From Clostridia bacterium (GTDB lineage Bacteria; Bacillota_A; Clostridia; Monoglobales; Monoglobaceae), in NCBI GenBank assembly GCA_017436135.1, contig JAFSDQ010000015.1, forward strand, positions 1 through 64,000: DNA of 64,000 bases. Direction: 5' to 3'. Position 1 is the first letter of the stretch. Every line of letters begins with the position of its first letter. Below, in pieces: positions 49,578-59,723 of the stretch. A program made the position numbers and the translations under genes. Below the pieces are notes generated by a model. The model was given only the letters and a program-made list of their open reading frames with translations. It did not search any database and was not told the origin of the DNA.

Positions 49578-51356
49578 ATGAAACCAAAAATTGGTATTAG
49601 ACCGGTTATAGACGGGCGCGGCGGAGCGCTTAAGCTGCGTGAAAGTCTGGAAGACCAGATAATGGCTATGGCAAAGGCTGCTAAAGCACTTTATGAGGAA
49701 AACCTTTGCTATTCTGACGGCACACCTGTTGAGGTTGTTATTGCTGACAGCACAATCGGCCGTGTACCCGAATCTGCCGCTTGTGCAGAAAAATTCAGAA
49801 AAGAGGGCGTAGACATTACTCTTACAGTTACTGCTTGCTGGTGCTACGGTTCTGAAACAATGGATATGGACCCGAATACCATCAAGGGTGTATGGGGCTT
49901 TAACGGAACAGAGCGTCCCGGTGCAGTTTATCTGGCTTCAGTACTTGCAACCCACGCGCAGAAAGGTTTGCCCGCATTCGGCATTTACGGCCACGAGGTT
50001 CAGGACAGAGATGATGTTACCAAAATTCCCGAGGATGTTAAAGAAAAGCTTTTGAGATTTGGCCGTGCAGCTGTTGCTGTTGCTTCTATGAGAGGTAAGT
50101 CATATCTTCAGATTGGTTCTGTTTGTATGGGTATCGGCGGTTCCATTATGGACCAGGCATTTATGGAGGACTATCTTGGTCTTCGTGTTGAGTCTGTTGA
50201 CGAGGTTGAAGTTCTTCGTCGTATGGAAGAGGGCATTTACAATAAGGAAGAATACGAAAAGGCTCTTGCCTGGACAAAGGCTCACTGCAAAGAGGGCAGA
50301 GATGATAATCCCGATATGGTTAAATTTACCGATAAGCAAAAGGAAGAACAATGGGAATTCACTATTAAGATGTACTGCATAATCAAAGACCTTATTCAGG
50401 GAAATCCCAACCTCCCCGACGGCTTTGACGAAGAAAAATTGGGACATAACGCAATTTGCGCAGGCTTCCAGGGACAACGTCAGTGGACAGACCATTGGCC
50501 CAACTGCGACTACCCCGAAGCTATTCTTAACTCCTCTTTTGACTTTGAGGGCAAAAAGGAGCCTATCATTCTGGCAACAGAAAACGATGTACTCAATGGT
50601 ATCGGTATGCTCTTTGGTAAGCTTCTTACAAATCGTGCCCAGATTTTTGCCGATGTAAGAACTTTCTGGTCACCTGAGGCAACAAAGCGTGTTACAGGCT
50701 ATGACCTTGAGGGTAACGCAAAAACAAACGGAGGTATTATCCACCTTCTTAATTCAGGCGCGGCTTGTCTTGATGCTTGCGGCGAATGTGTTGACGAAAA
50801 CGGCAACGCTACCATGAAGCAGTGGTGGAATGTTACTGACGAAGATATCAAGAAGATGACTGACGCAACCGTTTGGTGCGAAGCCGGTTATGATAACTTC
50901 CGTGGCGGCGGCTTTTCTTCTCACTTCACAACAAGAGCAGAAATGCCTGTAACTATGATGAGATTGAACCTTGTTAAGGGATTGGGTCCTGTTCTTCAGA
51001 TTGCAGAGGGCTGGACAGTTAAGCTTCCCGATGATGTATCTGATGCATTGATGGAGCGTACAAATCCCACATGGCCCTGTACTTGGTTTGCTCCTCGCTG
51101 TGACGGCAAGGAGGGCAGTCCCTTTAAGACCGCTTATGAGGTTATGAATAACTGGGGCGCAAATCACGGTGCTATCTCTTACGGTCACATTGGGGCAGAC
51201 CTTATTACTCTCTGCTCAATGCTCCGCATTCCCGTATCTATGCACAATGTTCCTGAAGAGAAAATATTCAGACCTGCAAGCTGGAACGCTTTCGGTATGG
51301 ATAAAGAGGGTCAGGATTACAGAGCTTGTGCAGCTTACGGTCCTATGTACAAATAA
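49578..51356 (+). CDS. fucI: L-fucose isomerase
   Basis: 592 residues, the same length as the E. coli enzyme and alignable throughout. Shared blocks are [12 protein letters not shown] at the start, [37 protein letters not shown] (metal Glu), [12 protein letters not shown] (metal Asp), [13 protein letters not shown] (metal His) and the end [15 protein letters not shown]. It interconverts L-fucose and L-fuculose with manganese; the family also accepts D-arabinose. AGGAGG precedes the ATG. It forms a single-gene unit with its own promoter and terminator. Confidence 0.95.
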   Translation: MKPKIGIRPVIDGRGGALKLRESLEDQIMAMAKAAKALYEENLCYSDGTPVEVVIADSTIGRVPESAACAEKFRKEGVDITLTVTACWCYGSETMDMDPNTIKGVWGFNGTERPGAVYLASVLATHAQKGLPAFGIYGHEVQDRDDVTKIPEDVKEKLLRFGRAAVAVASMRGKSYLQIGSVCMGIGGSIMDQAFMEDYLGLRVESVDEVEVLRRMEEGIYNKEEYEKALAWTKAHCKEGRDDNPDMVKFTDKQKEEQWEFTIKMYCIIKDLIQGNPNLPDGFDEEKLGHNAICAGFQGQRQWTDHWPNCDYPEAILNSSFDFEGKKEPIILATENDVLNGIGMLFGKLLTNRAQIFADVRTFWSPEATKRVTGYDLEGNAKTNGGIIHLLNSGAACLDACGECVDENGNATMKQWWNVTDEDIKKMTDATVWCEAGYDNFRGGGFSSHFTTRAEMPVTMMRLNLVKGLGPVLQIAEGWTVKLPDDVSDALMERTNPTWPCTWFAPRCDGKEGSPFKTAYEVMNNWGANHGAISYGHIGADLITLCSMLRIPVSMHNVPEEKIFRPASWNAFGMDKEGQDYRACAAYGPMYK

Positions 51357-51387
51357 AAAAATTTACATCTGCTGCGCAGAAACGAGT

Positions 51388-51418
51388 AGGGCTATGCCCC
51401 CATTGTGGGCATAGCCCT
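51388..51418. terminator. Terminator after fucI
   Basis: AGGGCTATGCCC (51388-51399) and GGGCATAGCCCT (51407-51418) form a perfect 12-bp stem followed by T bases. It also lies next to the stop of the convergent WG-repeat gene. Confidence 0.85.
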
Positions 51419-51424
51419 TTGTTA

Positions 51425-53572
51425 TTACGTTGTAATTCTCACTTGCTCACCTGTCTTTAGCCATTCGACATTTAAGCCAAGTGCTTCCGCTAAAGAGTTC
51501 AGGTCTATATATGTTCTGTCATTTTCTGTATAAGTCGGTGCATTAAGAACCGTTGTTTCACCGTTTACAATAGCCGTATCTGTGCCAAGTATATGCGAGA
51601 AGGTTTTGTCCCCAAGGGTTACCGCAATCAGCTTTGTCTTATCTGTATAGCAAACCCTTGCACCGAGGCTCTCCAGAGCAAACCGCAGAGGCACCATAGT
51701 ATGTTCGTCCGCTATTGCCGGAGCAATTTCAACTTCGCACTCATCATCATTGACTATTGCCGATTTTTCTCCTATTGTGAATATTATTTCATCAGGAGTT
51801 TCTTTTTTTGATACCTCTATTATATAATTTCCGTCTGTGGCTTTTACGAGAATATTTTTATCAAATGTAAAGTACATAGCAGGATGTTCTTTTTCTCCTT
51901 TTTCTCCATATGGCTCTACAATGCAATTTTCAACCAAAACATTCCCGTTTGCATCAACAATCCTGTCGCCGACACTTTCAAAGATTATGGTGTCATCATC
52001 TTTTAAAGCACCATATTCACCATTCAGAAATAAATGGCAGTTGTTAAATGCGAAAAAATCGTAATCTGTAGGCATATATAAATCATAGAAGAAATAATAG
52101 TTTTTCTCCGCACCTCTTTTTTTTGCATACATTCTATTATATTCTATCGATTTCTCTATATCAGTCACTTCATAATCTGCCTTTTCAACTATATCAAGTT
52201 CATCATATCTGTTTCCTTGTTTATCTGTATGATATATTTCATCATCAATTTCAACCTTGGCATAACCATATTTAAAATCATATGCCATATCGTATTGCGG
52301 TTCTATTATAATATTGCCTGCTAAATCCATATAGCCCCATTTATCGCCTATACGCACTGCAACCGAATACTCGGAAATTTTATACAAATGGCTGATGTAT
52401 CGATAGTCTCCGTGCCCTGCATACTGCATCTCATCCCATATTCGAATATCAAAATCTCTTACAACATTTCCATACACATCTACAAGTCCGCAGTAAACTT
52501 TGTCACGGTCGGGCAAACCATCCGATTCTATTGGGTCTAATTTAGCCGCAATGGCTACCCCATCCACATAATCGCTGATGATATCAATATCCTCTGCGTT
52601 GATTGAACTGCCGTCCTTTAAATCTACAAACCATACGGATGTATCATCTCTTGCCAAATATATATTGCCCGAGTATTGCAAATAGTCATCATAAATAATT
52701 TCTCCTGACGAGTTAATAAGCCCGTATTCGCCATTGAGCCGTGACGTCATCAATCCATCAGGCATAAATTCACCTAAAGAATCGTATATGACGGGAATTA
52801 CAATTTCTCCGTATTTGTCTATGTATCCGTATTTACCTTTACAGGCAACTCTATATGGACCGCCTCTGCGAATATATTCATCCGATGTAGAATCATATAT
52901 ATAACGCTGCATATCGTATGAAAAAAACAATTCATACATACAAGGAACAACTTCATTCATCCATCTGTCAAAGAGTCCATATAAAGAATTTTCGTCTCTC
53001 ACTACAATCAATCCGCTATCCAGAACATCTATAAATTTTTGACCTTCCGGGAGAGTATGCTCATTAAAATCTTTATCGATAAGCATTGTATACGAGTGCA
53101 TATCATCAGGGTTTGCAAGAGCAACTCCATTTTTAAACGGCGTAAGCTTTTTATACTTAATTTCTGTCAAGCTTTCGCCGCTCTCGTTTACAAATCCCTT
53201 ATATTCGCCATCTTTTACTATTCCTATCCCGTTCTCATCACAGTCAATGACATTAGGGATTACTGTCTCGCCCCTTTTATCTATCCCAATCAGTGTTTTG
53301 CTCTCGGGAAGCCTCACAAATGCAGTTGAATTATTAAAATCATCTGCATATGCATATATTGGCTCAATTGCAATTTCGTAGTTTTCATTCAAAAACCCAT
53401 ATCGTCCATTTTGAGCTTTAAACCTGCGCATACCGTCAATCAGAGGATATATTTCTGCTACAGACTCATCAATTTTTTTAACCTTGATGTCATATTCACT
53501 TTTTGCACAGACAGAAATACCTGCACAGGAAAAAATCATTATGCAAATCAGTATTGATATTAACCTTTTCAT
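51425..53572 (-). CDS. Secreted WG-repeat protein with C-terminal stalk domain (paralogue 1)
   Basis: 715 residues. Signal peptide MKRLISILICIMIFSCAGIS, cleaved near VCAKS. About ten WG-type repeats follow, e.g. RFKAQNGRYGFLNENYEIA, GKYGYIDKYGEIVIPVIYD, NGEYGLINSSGEIIYDDY, GDKWGYMDLAGNIIIEPQY. The last 100 residues are a copper-amine-oxidase-N-like stalk domain (HTMVPLRFALESLGARV...YIDLNSLAEALGL). WG-repeat proteins bind partners at the cell surface; the function is unknown. The gene at 53908 is a paralogue, and the two share an identical 91-bp stretch. Confidence 0.85.
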   Translation of the reverse strand: MKRLISILICIMIFSCAGISVCAKSEYDIKVKKIDESVAEIYPLIDGMRRFKAQNGRYGFLNENYEIAIEPIYAYADDFNNSTAFVRLPESKTLIGIDKRGETVIPNVIDCDENGIGIVKDGEYKGFVNESGESLTEIKYKKLTPFKNGVALANPDDMHSYTMLIDKDFNEHTLPEGQKFIDVLDSGLIVVRDENSLYGLFDRWMNEVVPCMYELFFSYDMQRYIYDSTSDEYIRRGGPYRVACKGKYGYIDKYGEIVIPVIYDSLGEFMPDGLMTSRLNGEYGLINSSGEIIYDDYLQYSGNIYLARDDTSVWFVDLKDGSSINAEDIDIISDYVDGVAIAAKLDPIESDGLPDRDKVYCGLVDVYGNVVRDFDIRIWDEMQYAGHGDYRYISHLYKISEYSVAVRIGDKWGYMDLAGNIIIEPQYDMAYDFKYGYAKVEIDDEIYHTDKQGNRYDELDIVEKADYEVTDIEKSIEYNRMYAKKRGAEKNYYFFYDLYMPTDYDFFAFNNCHLFLNGEYGALKDDDTIIFESVGDRIVDANGNVLVENCIVEPYGEKGEKEHPAMYFTFDKNILVKATDGNYIIEVSKKETPDEIIFTIGEKSAIVNDDECEVEIAPAIADEHTMVPLRFALESLGARVCYTDKTKLIAVTLGDKTFSHILGTDTAIVNGETTVLNAPTYTENDRTYIDLNSLAEALGLNVEWLKTGEQVRITT
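51579..51669. repeat. 91-bp direct repeat, copy 1 (inside WG paralogue 1)
   Basis: Identical base for base to 54062-54152. It encodes part of the C-terminal stalk domain (RVCYTDKTKLIAVTLGDKTF region). Flanking coding sequence is much more diverged. Confidence 0.85.
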
Positions 53573-53907
53573 ATTACACGCTCCTTTTGGGTTTGCTTTT
53601 ATTGTTTTGGTTTAGTAAGCCACATTGATTTCTCTAAAGAATCCTTCCAAATATCATTATAGATATAATTATTTATGTCATATATAAGCTTTTCTCAAAA
53701 AAGCTCGCTTCTGCCTTTTGTATGCCCAAAAATCTATATTCTGCAAAAAATACATATGTCGCACCTTGCCCTGTTCCATCGCATCCCTTGCCAAGCCCTC
53801 CTTGCCTAAAGGAGGGGGACCGTCGCAGACGGTGGGAGGATTAAGAAGGAGAACCACCATAGATGGTGGGTGGTTTCTGTGCCCTCCCGAGGGGAATCTC
53901 TTTCTGA
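53573..53907. repeat. Intergenic palindrome-rich repeat (53796-53869) between the WG paralogues
   Basis: 335 bp without a gene. The right part holds three short hairpins in a row: CCCTCCTT/AAGGAGGG (53796-53816), CCGTC/GACGG (53820-53832), CCACCAT/ATGGTGG (53854-53869). Their G/C-rich content stands out from the surroundings. Such runs are common dispersed intergenic repeats in Clostridia. The left part (53573-53790) shows no feature. Confidence 0.55.
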
Positions 53908-55980
53908 TTACGTTGTAATTTTCACTTGCTCGCCCGGCTTTAGCCATTCAACATTCAAGCCAAGGGCTTCTGCCAGGGAGCCCAGGTCTATATAGGTTCT
54001 GTCATTTTCTGTATAAGTCGGGTGTTTCAGCATTATTGTTTCTCCGTTTGCAATAGCTGTGTCTGTGCCAAGTATATGCGAGAAGGTTTTGTCCCCAAGG
54101 GTTACCGCAATCAGCTTTGTCTTATCTGTATAGCAAACCCTTGCACCGAGGCGCTCTGAAACAAACCGCAGAGGCACCATAGTATGTTCGTCTTCTACTG
54201 ACAAGTTTTCATCTACATTCAGCACAATATCCTGATGAAGCTCCTCCCTTATAATTTGAAGCACATAGTTTTTATCCGGAGTTTTTACAAAAATCTCATT
54301 TTCTCCTATAAATTCAAACTCGCTCTCAAATTCACCGCAACATTCCTTTATCACAACATTCCCATCTGCATTTACCAAATCATTACCTTTGCTCTCAAGC
54401 ACAGTTATTCCGTCCGTCACCAAAGAATCTTGTCCATTATTCCGTATCATATAATAGGCACCCTTTTGCATAACCTCGTCTTTTCGCTTGAATTGCGGAT
54501 TTGACATAAGGTAAACTGAATAATCCGTACCAACATAAACTTCTTCATCAGGCTTTGATTCATCATCAATCTTATACCCATAGACTAAAATATTATCGTG
54601 TCTGTTACCCTGCTTGTCGATATAAAAGTCTTCACCGTCATAGTGTACTTTAGCATATCCGCAGATGAAATCTTCAGCGTTGCTAAATTGCGGGCGAATT
54701 ACCATCTTTCCTTCCAAATCCATATATCCCCACTTATCGTCTACTTTGACTGCAACCAAAGAGTCAGAGATTGCATACAGAAACGACTTATATTGTGGTT
54801 TGCCTTTGTAATCGGGATATTCACCATCGAAAATCGGAATATCAAAATCGCATACAATATTTCCGTATACATCCACAAGCCCATACTTCAGCTCATCTTG
54901 GTCGTTATCTTCCTCATCACCATCGGGAACTCTCTTCATTGCAAGAGCAACTCCATCCACATAATCGCTTACAATATTTATATCGTATTTCCCGATATAT
55001 GTTCCTCTTTCGGCATCGGCATATCCTACGATTTTCCCATCTTTAAGCATAGGCTGTATCAGATATCCAAAATCCGTATCACAAATGTACTCCCCCGAAG
55101 AATTTAATAATACCTCACCACTATCAGAATAAGGTTTTGCTATTATATATCCGTTTGAATATGCCCGAAATATATGATAATAGGTAAATGGTACAACAAC
55201 CTCGCCGTTCCCGTCTATACAACCAAAATTGCCAAACTCCATTTCGTCCAATTGCAGTTGAGCAACATACGGCGGTCCAAAAGAAGAAAGCCAACTTCCA
55301 TTGCCTATATCATCTGAATGGATGGACCGGTAGATAAATGGTGTGACCTCTGCAAAGCTTTGATTTATTATGCCAACCAAGCCCTCTTTATTGCGCACAA
55401 CTATATTGCCGTTTTGCAAGATATCCAACACCTCTGTATATTCCTCAAGAATAATTTCGTTATATCTCTCATCAATGAGTATTGCCGACGGAATATCATT
55501 GATTACTGCAATAGCATATCCATTGTAAAATCTCGACAACTCGTCATACTTAAAAGCTGTCAGCAGCTCCCCTTTATCATTTATAAAAGCATATTTCCGT
55601 CCAAATTCACCAATCCCGCTCACAACCGCAATGCCGTTTTCGTCAAAATTTGTCTTATATATATACTCTGTATTATTTCCCTGTCTGTCAATCCTATAAT
55701 ATCGTGAGCCATCTGACACACCCGTTGTATATAGCTCAAAATCGTAGGCATGCTCATATACCGGAGGTATAATAATATCAAAACATTCGTTTAAAAAACC
55801 ATATTTTTTGTTGGCGGTTATAAAACGACGCATACCGTCTTTCATATAGCTTATCTCTTCTATTTCTTTATCTGCCTCAACCACTTTTATACCAAATCGG
55901 CTCTGTGCAAATGCGGTAGTTGTAACCACAGAAGACATCGAAATCACTATGCAAATCAGTATTGATATTATCCTTTTCAT
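53908..55980 (-). CDS. Secreted WG-repeat protein with C-terminal stalk domain (paralogue 2)
   Basis: 690 residues. Signal peptide MKRIISILICIVISMSSVV, cleaved near AFAQS. Repeats include RFITANKKYGFLNECFDII, GRKYAFINDKGELLTAFKY, GNFGCIDGNGEVVVPFTYY and DDKWGYMDLEGKMVIRPQF. The C-terminal stalk domain is nearly identical to that of paralogue 1, while the middle has drifted. Same order and orientation as paralogue 1, so a tandem duplication. GGAGG precedes the ATG. Confidence 0.85.
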   Translation of the reverse strand: MKRIISILICIVISMSSVVTTTAFAQSRFGIKVVEADKEIEEISYMKDGMRRFITANKKYGFLNECFDIIIPPVYEHAYDFELYTTGVSDGSRYYRIDRQGNNTEYIYKTNFDENGIAVVSGIGEFGRKYAFINDKGELLTAFKYDELSRFYNGYAIAVINDIPSAILIDERYNEIILEEYTEVLDILQNGNIVVRNKEGLVGIINQSFAEVTPFIYRSIHSDDIGNGSWLSSFGPPYVAQLQLDEMEFGNFGCIDGNGEVVVPFTYYHIFRAYSNGYIIAKPYSDSGEVLLNSSGEYICDTDFGYLIQPMLKDGKIVGYADAERGTYIGKYDINIVSDYVDGVALAMKRVPDGDEEDNDQDELKYGLVDVYGNIVCDFDIPIFDGEYPDYKGKPQYKSFLYAISDSLVAVKVDDKWGYMDLEGKMVIRPQFSNAEDFICGYAKVHYDGEDFYIDKQGNRHDNILVYGYKIDDESKPDEEVYVGTDYSVYLMSNPQFKRKDEVMQKGAYYMIRNNGQDSLVTDGITVLESKGNDLVNADGNVVIKECCGEFESEFEFIGENEIFVKTPDKNYVLQIIREELHQDIVLNVDENLSVEDEHTMVPLRFVSERLGARVCYTDKTKLIAVTLGDKTFSHILGTDTAIANGETIMLKHPTYTENDRTYIDLGSLAEALGLNVEWLKPGEQVKITT
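54062..54152. repeat. 91-bp direct repeat, copy 2 (inside WG paralogue 2)
   Basis: Identical to 51579-51669. Confidence 0.85.
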
Positions 55981-56027
55981 AATTTTCCTCCTTTTGATGT
56001 TGTGGCTAAATATTCATATTATTTAAA

Positions 56028-57530
56028 TTAAAACAACGGGGCCCAGTCTAACCATTTCTTAAGATTATCATTCATAATCCCATTGTATATATAGTTGTTG
56101 ATATCATAGATAAGGTTGCCTCCCTGATATGCATTTGGAAAGTGATTGTAATGTACTCTGGTTGCATAAGCACTTTCATCTATTCCTTCCCAATACGGAA
56201 TATGATTACCGCTATTATGGGTGTTTATGTTATTCCATATATCTCTATAACCTTGTTCGTTAGGTCCACCAGAGTATACACCTATCGGCACGTCCATTCC
56301 TTTGAGTTTATATAAATTGTCCAAGTATTCCTGAAGAATTGTTCTCTTATTAAATACATCCATGTTATTATCTTTGCGTCCCGTTACAAGCCCCATATCA
56401 AATTCCATTTCTAATCCTACTCTCTTTGAACTACCTTCGCCACTGTAACTTTTAACTACACCCATTATTTTTTCGATATTTTCACTACTTTTTCCATAAA
56501 ACGCACCTGGCTGAATAATAATTTTATCAAATAACGCACGTCCATTTCGTGCTTCAACAATATAGTTTTCAATTTCAGCTAATTGTTTATCATCGCTGAA
56601 ATATGGCATCCATATAATTTCCTTATCTTCTTTATGAACATAATCTGCCACGCTCCACTTTAATTCAAGCTCTTCTTCATTATCGTAATTTATGACATCC
56701 TCGCATCCATAATATATACCGGCTATTATATCTTTATCTTTTATCCACTCTTGATTTGCTATACTCTTGTATATCCATTCAGCGCTACTTCCGTTTTTTT
56801 CGGTTGAACCAATATAAAGCTTGGGCTTGGTATTTCTGTCTATAACTCCGGCATCCTGCATAAGAGAATGGGCATAAACAAAGCTGCGCACAATCTCGTT
56901 TTGTACTCTTGCCGCCTCGTACCAATTTTCTGTTGCCCTTGTTTGCAAAACAAAGTTACCTCTGCCGCCCGTCTGTATCAGCCAAGTCATTGCATCAAAG
57001 ATAGTGAACTGATAGTTGTCATACATATTGACATCACTATGCATTGGGTCTTTATATTGGGTGTTCATATCTCTGGTATTGTTTATTGCAGGATTGTCAG
57101 TAATAGGCGCTGTGTATATAACCTGATAAACATTTGGGTCGCCCTGTTTCATTCCACCATGACTAGCTACGGTAAATCTTACAAATTCGTTTACCACTTT
57201 TTTGTTATAATTGTTTGTATGATACAGCATGTACTCCGCAAAAGCGGGCTCGTCTTCAATACACTCATTGTATTCCTCGATTGTTAAGTTGTCAATAGTT
57301 GGTATTTTCAATTCGTTGTTGTCATAATTATTGGCTACAATAAATTCTATTTTTTCTTTTTTGTCCGCATCTGCGGGTCCTCCATACGGGTCAAGTCCGT
57401 TTTTGCGTGCGCACCACTCGCCATAAAGCTGTCTTGGGTCTTGCAATTCTCTGTTGCAAATTCTGCAACGATTAGCACTGTAGTCATAACCTTCGTTTTG
57501 TTGATAATTGTAGTTTGAATTGTTGTTCAT
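56028..57530 (-). CDS. DUF4855-like protein with N-terminal cysteine motif
   Basis: 500 residues. The C-terminal half resembles DUF4855, a putative TIM-barrel glycosidase-like family: KEIIWMPYFSDDKQL, FDKIIIQPGAFYGKS, KRVGLEMEFD. The N-terminus is unusual. It has no signal peptide, is Asn/Tyr-rich (MNNNSNYNYQQNEGYDY), and contains CRICNRELQDPRQLYGEWC with three cysteines, a possible small metal site. It follows the WG-repeat pair in the same direction, 47 bp upstream of paralogue 2. Function unknown. Confidence 0.65.
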   Translation of the reverse strand: MNNNSNYNYQQNEGYDYSANRCRICNRELQDPRQLYGEWCARKNGLDPYGGPADADKKEKIEFIVANNYDNNELKIPTIDNLTIEEYNECIEDEPAFAEYMLYHTNNYNKKVVNEFVRFTVASHGGMKQGDPNVYQVIYTAPITDNPAINNTRDMNTQYKDPMHSDVNMYDNYQFTIFDAMTWLIQTGGRGNFVLQTRATENWYEAARVQNEIVRSFVYAHSLMQDAGVIDRNTKPKLYIGSTEKNGSSAEWIYKSIANQEWIKDKDIIAGIYYGCEDVINYDNEEELELKWSVADYVHKEDKEIIWMPYFSDDKQLAEIENYIVEARNGRALFDKIIIQPGAFYGKSSENIEKIMGVVKSYSGEGSSKRVGLEMEFDMGLVTGRKDNNMDVFNKRTILQEYLDNLYKLKGMDVPIGVYSGGPNEQGYRDIWNNINTHNSGNHIPYWEGIDESAYATRVHYNHFPNAYQGGNLIYDINNYIYNGIMNDNLKKWLDWAPLF

Positions 57531-57644
57531 TTTTTACCTCCAAATTAAATTTTTTGTTTAACTGAAGTATATTACAACAAAAAGTGTCATAGCGTGCCAC
57601 GCAAATTTTTACCCGATTTTTAGATGCAAGCTTCTGCCTTTTCT

Positions 57645-59696
57645 TTAATTGAGGACTCCTCCCAGCTGTTCTATGTTCTTATTTATATTGTTTTTAAGCT
57701 CTTGGTTTTCTGTCATTGAAAGAGTGGGGTCATTTTCCAAAATCTCAAAGGCTGCGTCATGGGCATCTCTTAATATCTGCATATCGCTCATAAGATTTCC
57801 CACTCTCATTGCAGGCAATCCGTGCTGTCTTGTACCTAAAAATTCACCGGGTCCCCGAATCTCCAAATCCTTTTCAGAGATTTTAAATCCGTCATTTGTT
57901 TCGCACATTATTTTCATTCGCTCTTTTGCAGTTTCTCCCGAGCTTTTATATATCATAATACAATAGGATTGGTTTTCGCCTCTTCCCACTCTGCCCCGAA
58001 GCTGATGCAGCTGGGAAAGACCAAACCGCTCCGCATTTTCTATTATCATTACTGTTGCGTTGGGGACATCAACTCCAACCTCCACAACTGTAGTTGCAAC
58101 TATCGCCTCGGTTTTGCCCTCGGCAAAGCTTTGCATTATCACGTCCTTTTCCGAGGCTTTCATTCTGCCGTGAAGTGCCTGAATTTTTCTGTTCTTGTAT
58201 GCTCCCTCTTTAAGCTCCTTTAAATATTCCTCCACCGCATTTGCATCTATTACCTCTGATTCTTCCACAAGGGGGCAGATAAAATATGCCTGTCTTCCCT
58301 CGTCCAACTTTTTCTGCACAAAAGCTTCCACCTTTTTCCGCTGACTTTCGCTGACAGCTATGGTGGATACAGGCTTTCTCCCGGGGGGAAGCTCGTCTAT
58401 AACCGATATATCAAGGTCCCCATACAAAATCAGGGACAGGGTTCTCGGGATAGGTGTAGCCGTCATTACAAGGGAGTGGACACAGCTCTCTCCCGACAGG
58501 GCTGTCCTTTGCTTTACACCAAAACGGTGTTGCTCGTCTGTTATAGCAAGGGCAAGCTTGGGTATCTTCACCTTGCCTGTTATAAGAGCGTGGGTCCCGA
58601 CAATAATCTTCGCCTCGCCACTTTCTATAAGTGCCATATTTTCTGCTCTCTCTGCCGCCTTTTGGCTGCCGCTTAAAAAGGCGGTTTTTATCCCCACTTT
58701 TGAAAAAACGGAGGACAAGCTTTTCAAATGTTGTTTCGCAAGAACCTCTGTAGGAGCCATAAGCACCGCAGAATATCCATCCATTGCCACTGCATACATA
58801 ACTGCCGCAGCAACAATGGTTTTACCCGAACCAACATCCCCCTGAACAAGCCTGTTCATTGGCACTTCTCTTTTTATGTCAGCGGAAATCTCGTTTATCA
58901 CTCTCTTCTGTGCATTTGTAAGCTCAAAGGGCAATTTCCTTGCAAACTCGGCAATACACTTTACATCAGAAATTTTAGGTGCGATTTTTTCTTTATTGTA
59001 CTGCTTTGCAGATGCAACACCTGCCTGAAGTATCAAAAATTCCTCAAAGGCAAGGCTTCGTCTTGCCAGGTCAAAGCTGTCAAAATCCTGTGGCTGATGT
59101 ATTTTGCGTATTGCATCATCTGCATCAAGGAGCATATACTTTTTCCGTATGCTGTACGGTATAATATCGGATACAGGCTCTTCCAGAGCATCCAGGGCCG
59201 CATTCACTGCCCCTCGGATATTCTGTTGGGTAAGCCCTGCCGTACAGGGATATATTGGCACAATTTTGCCCATTTTCTGTCCTGCCGCACTCTCACCCTC
59301 CATGATTGGATTTATCATTTCCAGCATTGTTCCTCTTTTGTTTACCTTGCCGAAAAATGTAAAGCTTTCCTCTCCCCGAAGCGCCTTTTCAACATAGGGG
59401 GCATTAAACCAGGTAAGATTCATAACCCCTGTGCCATCGCTTACACGGGTTTGTATCACCCGTGAGCCCGTTCTTGCTCTGAAGGAACGAATCCCTCCTG
59501 CAAGAGAGCCCCTGATGCAAACACTTTCCCCGTCCTCTGTATCACAAATATCTCTTATATCTGTTCTGTCCTCGTATCCCCTGGGTAAAAAGCGGAGCAA
59601 ATCCCCTATATTGAACACGCCAAGCTTATTAAAAAGCTCGGCGCGTTTTTCACCTATTCCCTTGAGATAACGAATGTCTGTATCCTGTCTTATCAC
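57645..59696 (-). CDS. recG: ATP-dependent DNA helicase RecG
   Basis: 683 residues from a GTG start with AGAGGG upstream. The N-terminal wedge/OB domain is at about 60-150. Helicase motifs are GDVGSGKT (Walker A), ITDEQHRFGV (DEQH box), MTATPIPRTL, and VVEVGVDVPNATVMIIENAERFGLSQLHQLRGRVGRG. It reverses stalled forks and processes Holliday junctions. It lies in the recG-fakA-yloU order typical of Bacillota. Confidence 0.97.
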   Translation of the reverse strand: MIRQDTDIRYLKGIGEKRAELFNKLGVFNIGDLLRFLPRGYEDRTDIRDICDTEDGESVCIRGSLAGGIRSFRARTGSRVIQTRVSDGTGVMNLTWFNAPYVEKALRGEESFTFFGKVNKRGTMLEMINPIMEGESAAGQKMGKIVPIYPCTAGLTQQNIRGAVNAALDALEEPVSDIIPYSIRKKYMLLDADDAIRKIHQPQDFDSFDLARRSLAFEEFLILQAGVASAKQYNKEKIAPKISDVKCIAEFARKLPFELTNAQKRVINEISADIKREVPMNRLVQGDVGSGKTIVAAAVMYAVAMDGYSAVLMAPTEVLAKQHLKSLSSVFSKVGIKTAFLSGSQKAAERAENMALIESGEAKIIVGTHALITGKVKIPKLALAITDEQHRFGVKQRTALSGESCVHSLVMTATPIPRTLSLILYGDLDISVIDELPPGRKPVSTIAVSESQRKKVEAFVQKKLDEGRQAYFICPLVEESEVIDANAVEEYLKELKEGAYKNRKIQALHGRMKASEKDVIMQSFAEGKTEAIVATTVVEVGVDVPNATVMIIENAERFGLSQLHQLRGRVGRGENQSYCIMIYKSSGETAKERMKIMCETNDGFKISEKDLEIRGPGEFLGTRQHGLPAMRVGNLMSDMQILRDAHDAAFEILENDPTLSMTENQELKNNINKNIEQLGGVLN

Positions 59697-59723
59697 AACA
59701 GCATCCCTCTCCTTTGCAGCAAA

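Noticed and set aside
53678..53947. 89-residue minus-strand frame between the WG genes
   Set aside because: It translates through the hairpin repeat and into the WG paralogue in another frame; Pro/Gly-rich product typical of repeat read-through.
58728..59465. 245-residue open frame on the plus strand across recG
   Set aside because: Antisense to a complete RecG; His/Cys/Ile-rich and without family features.
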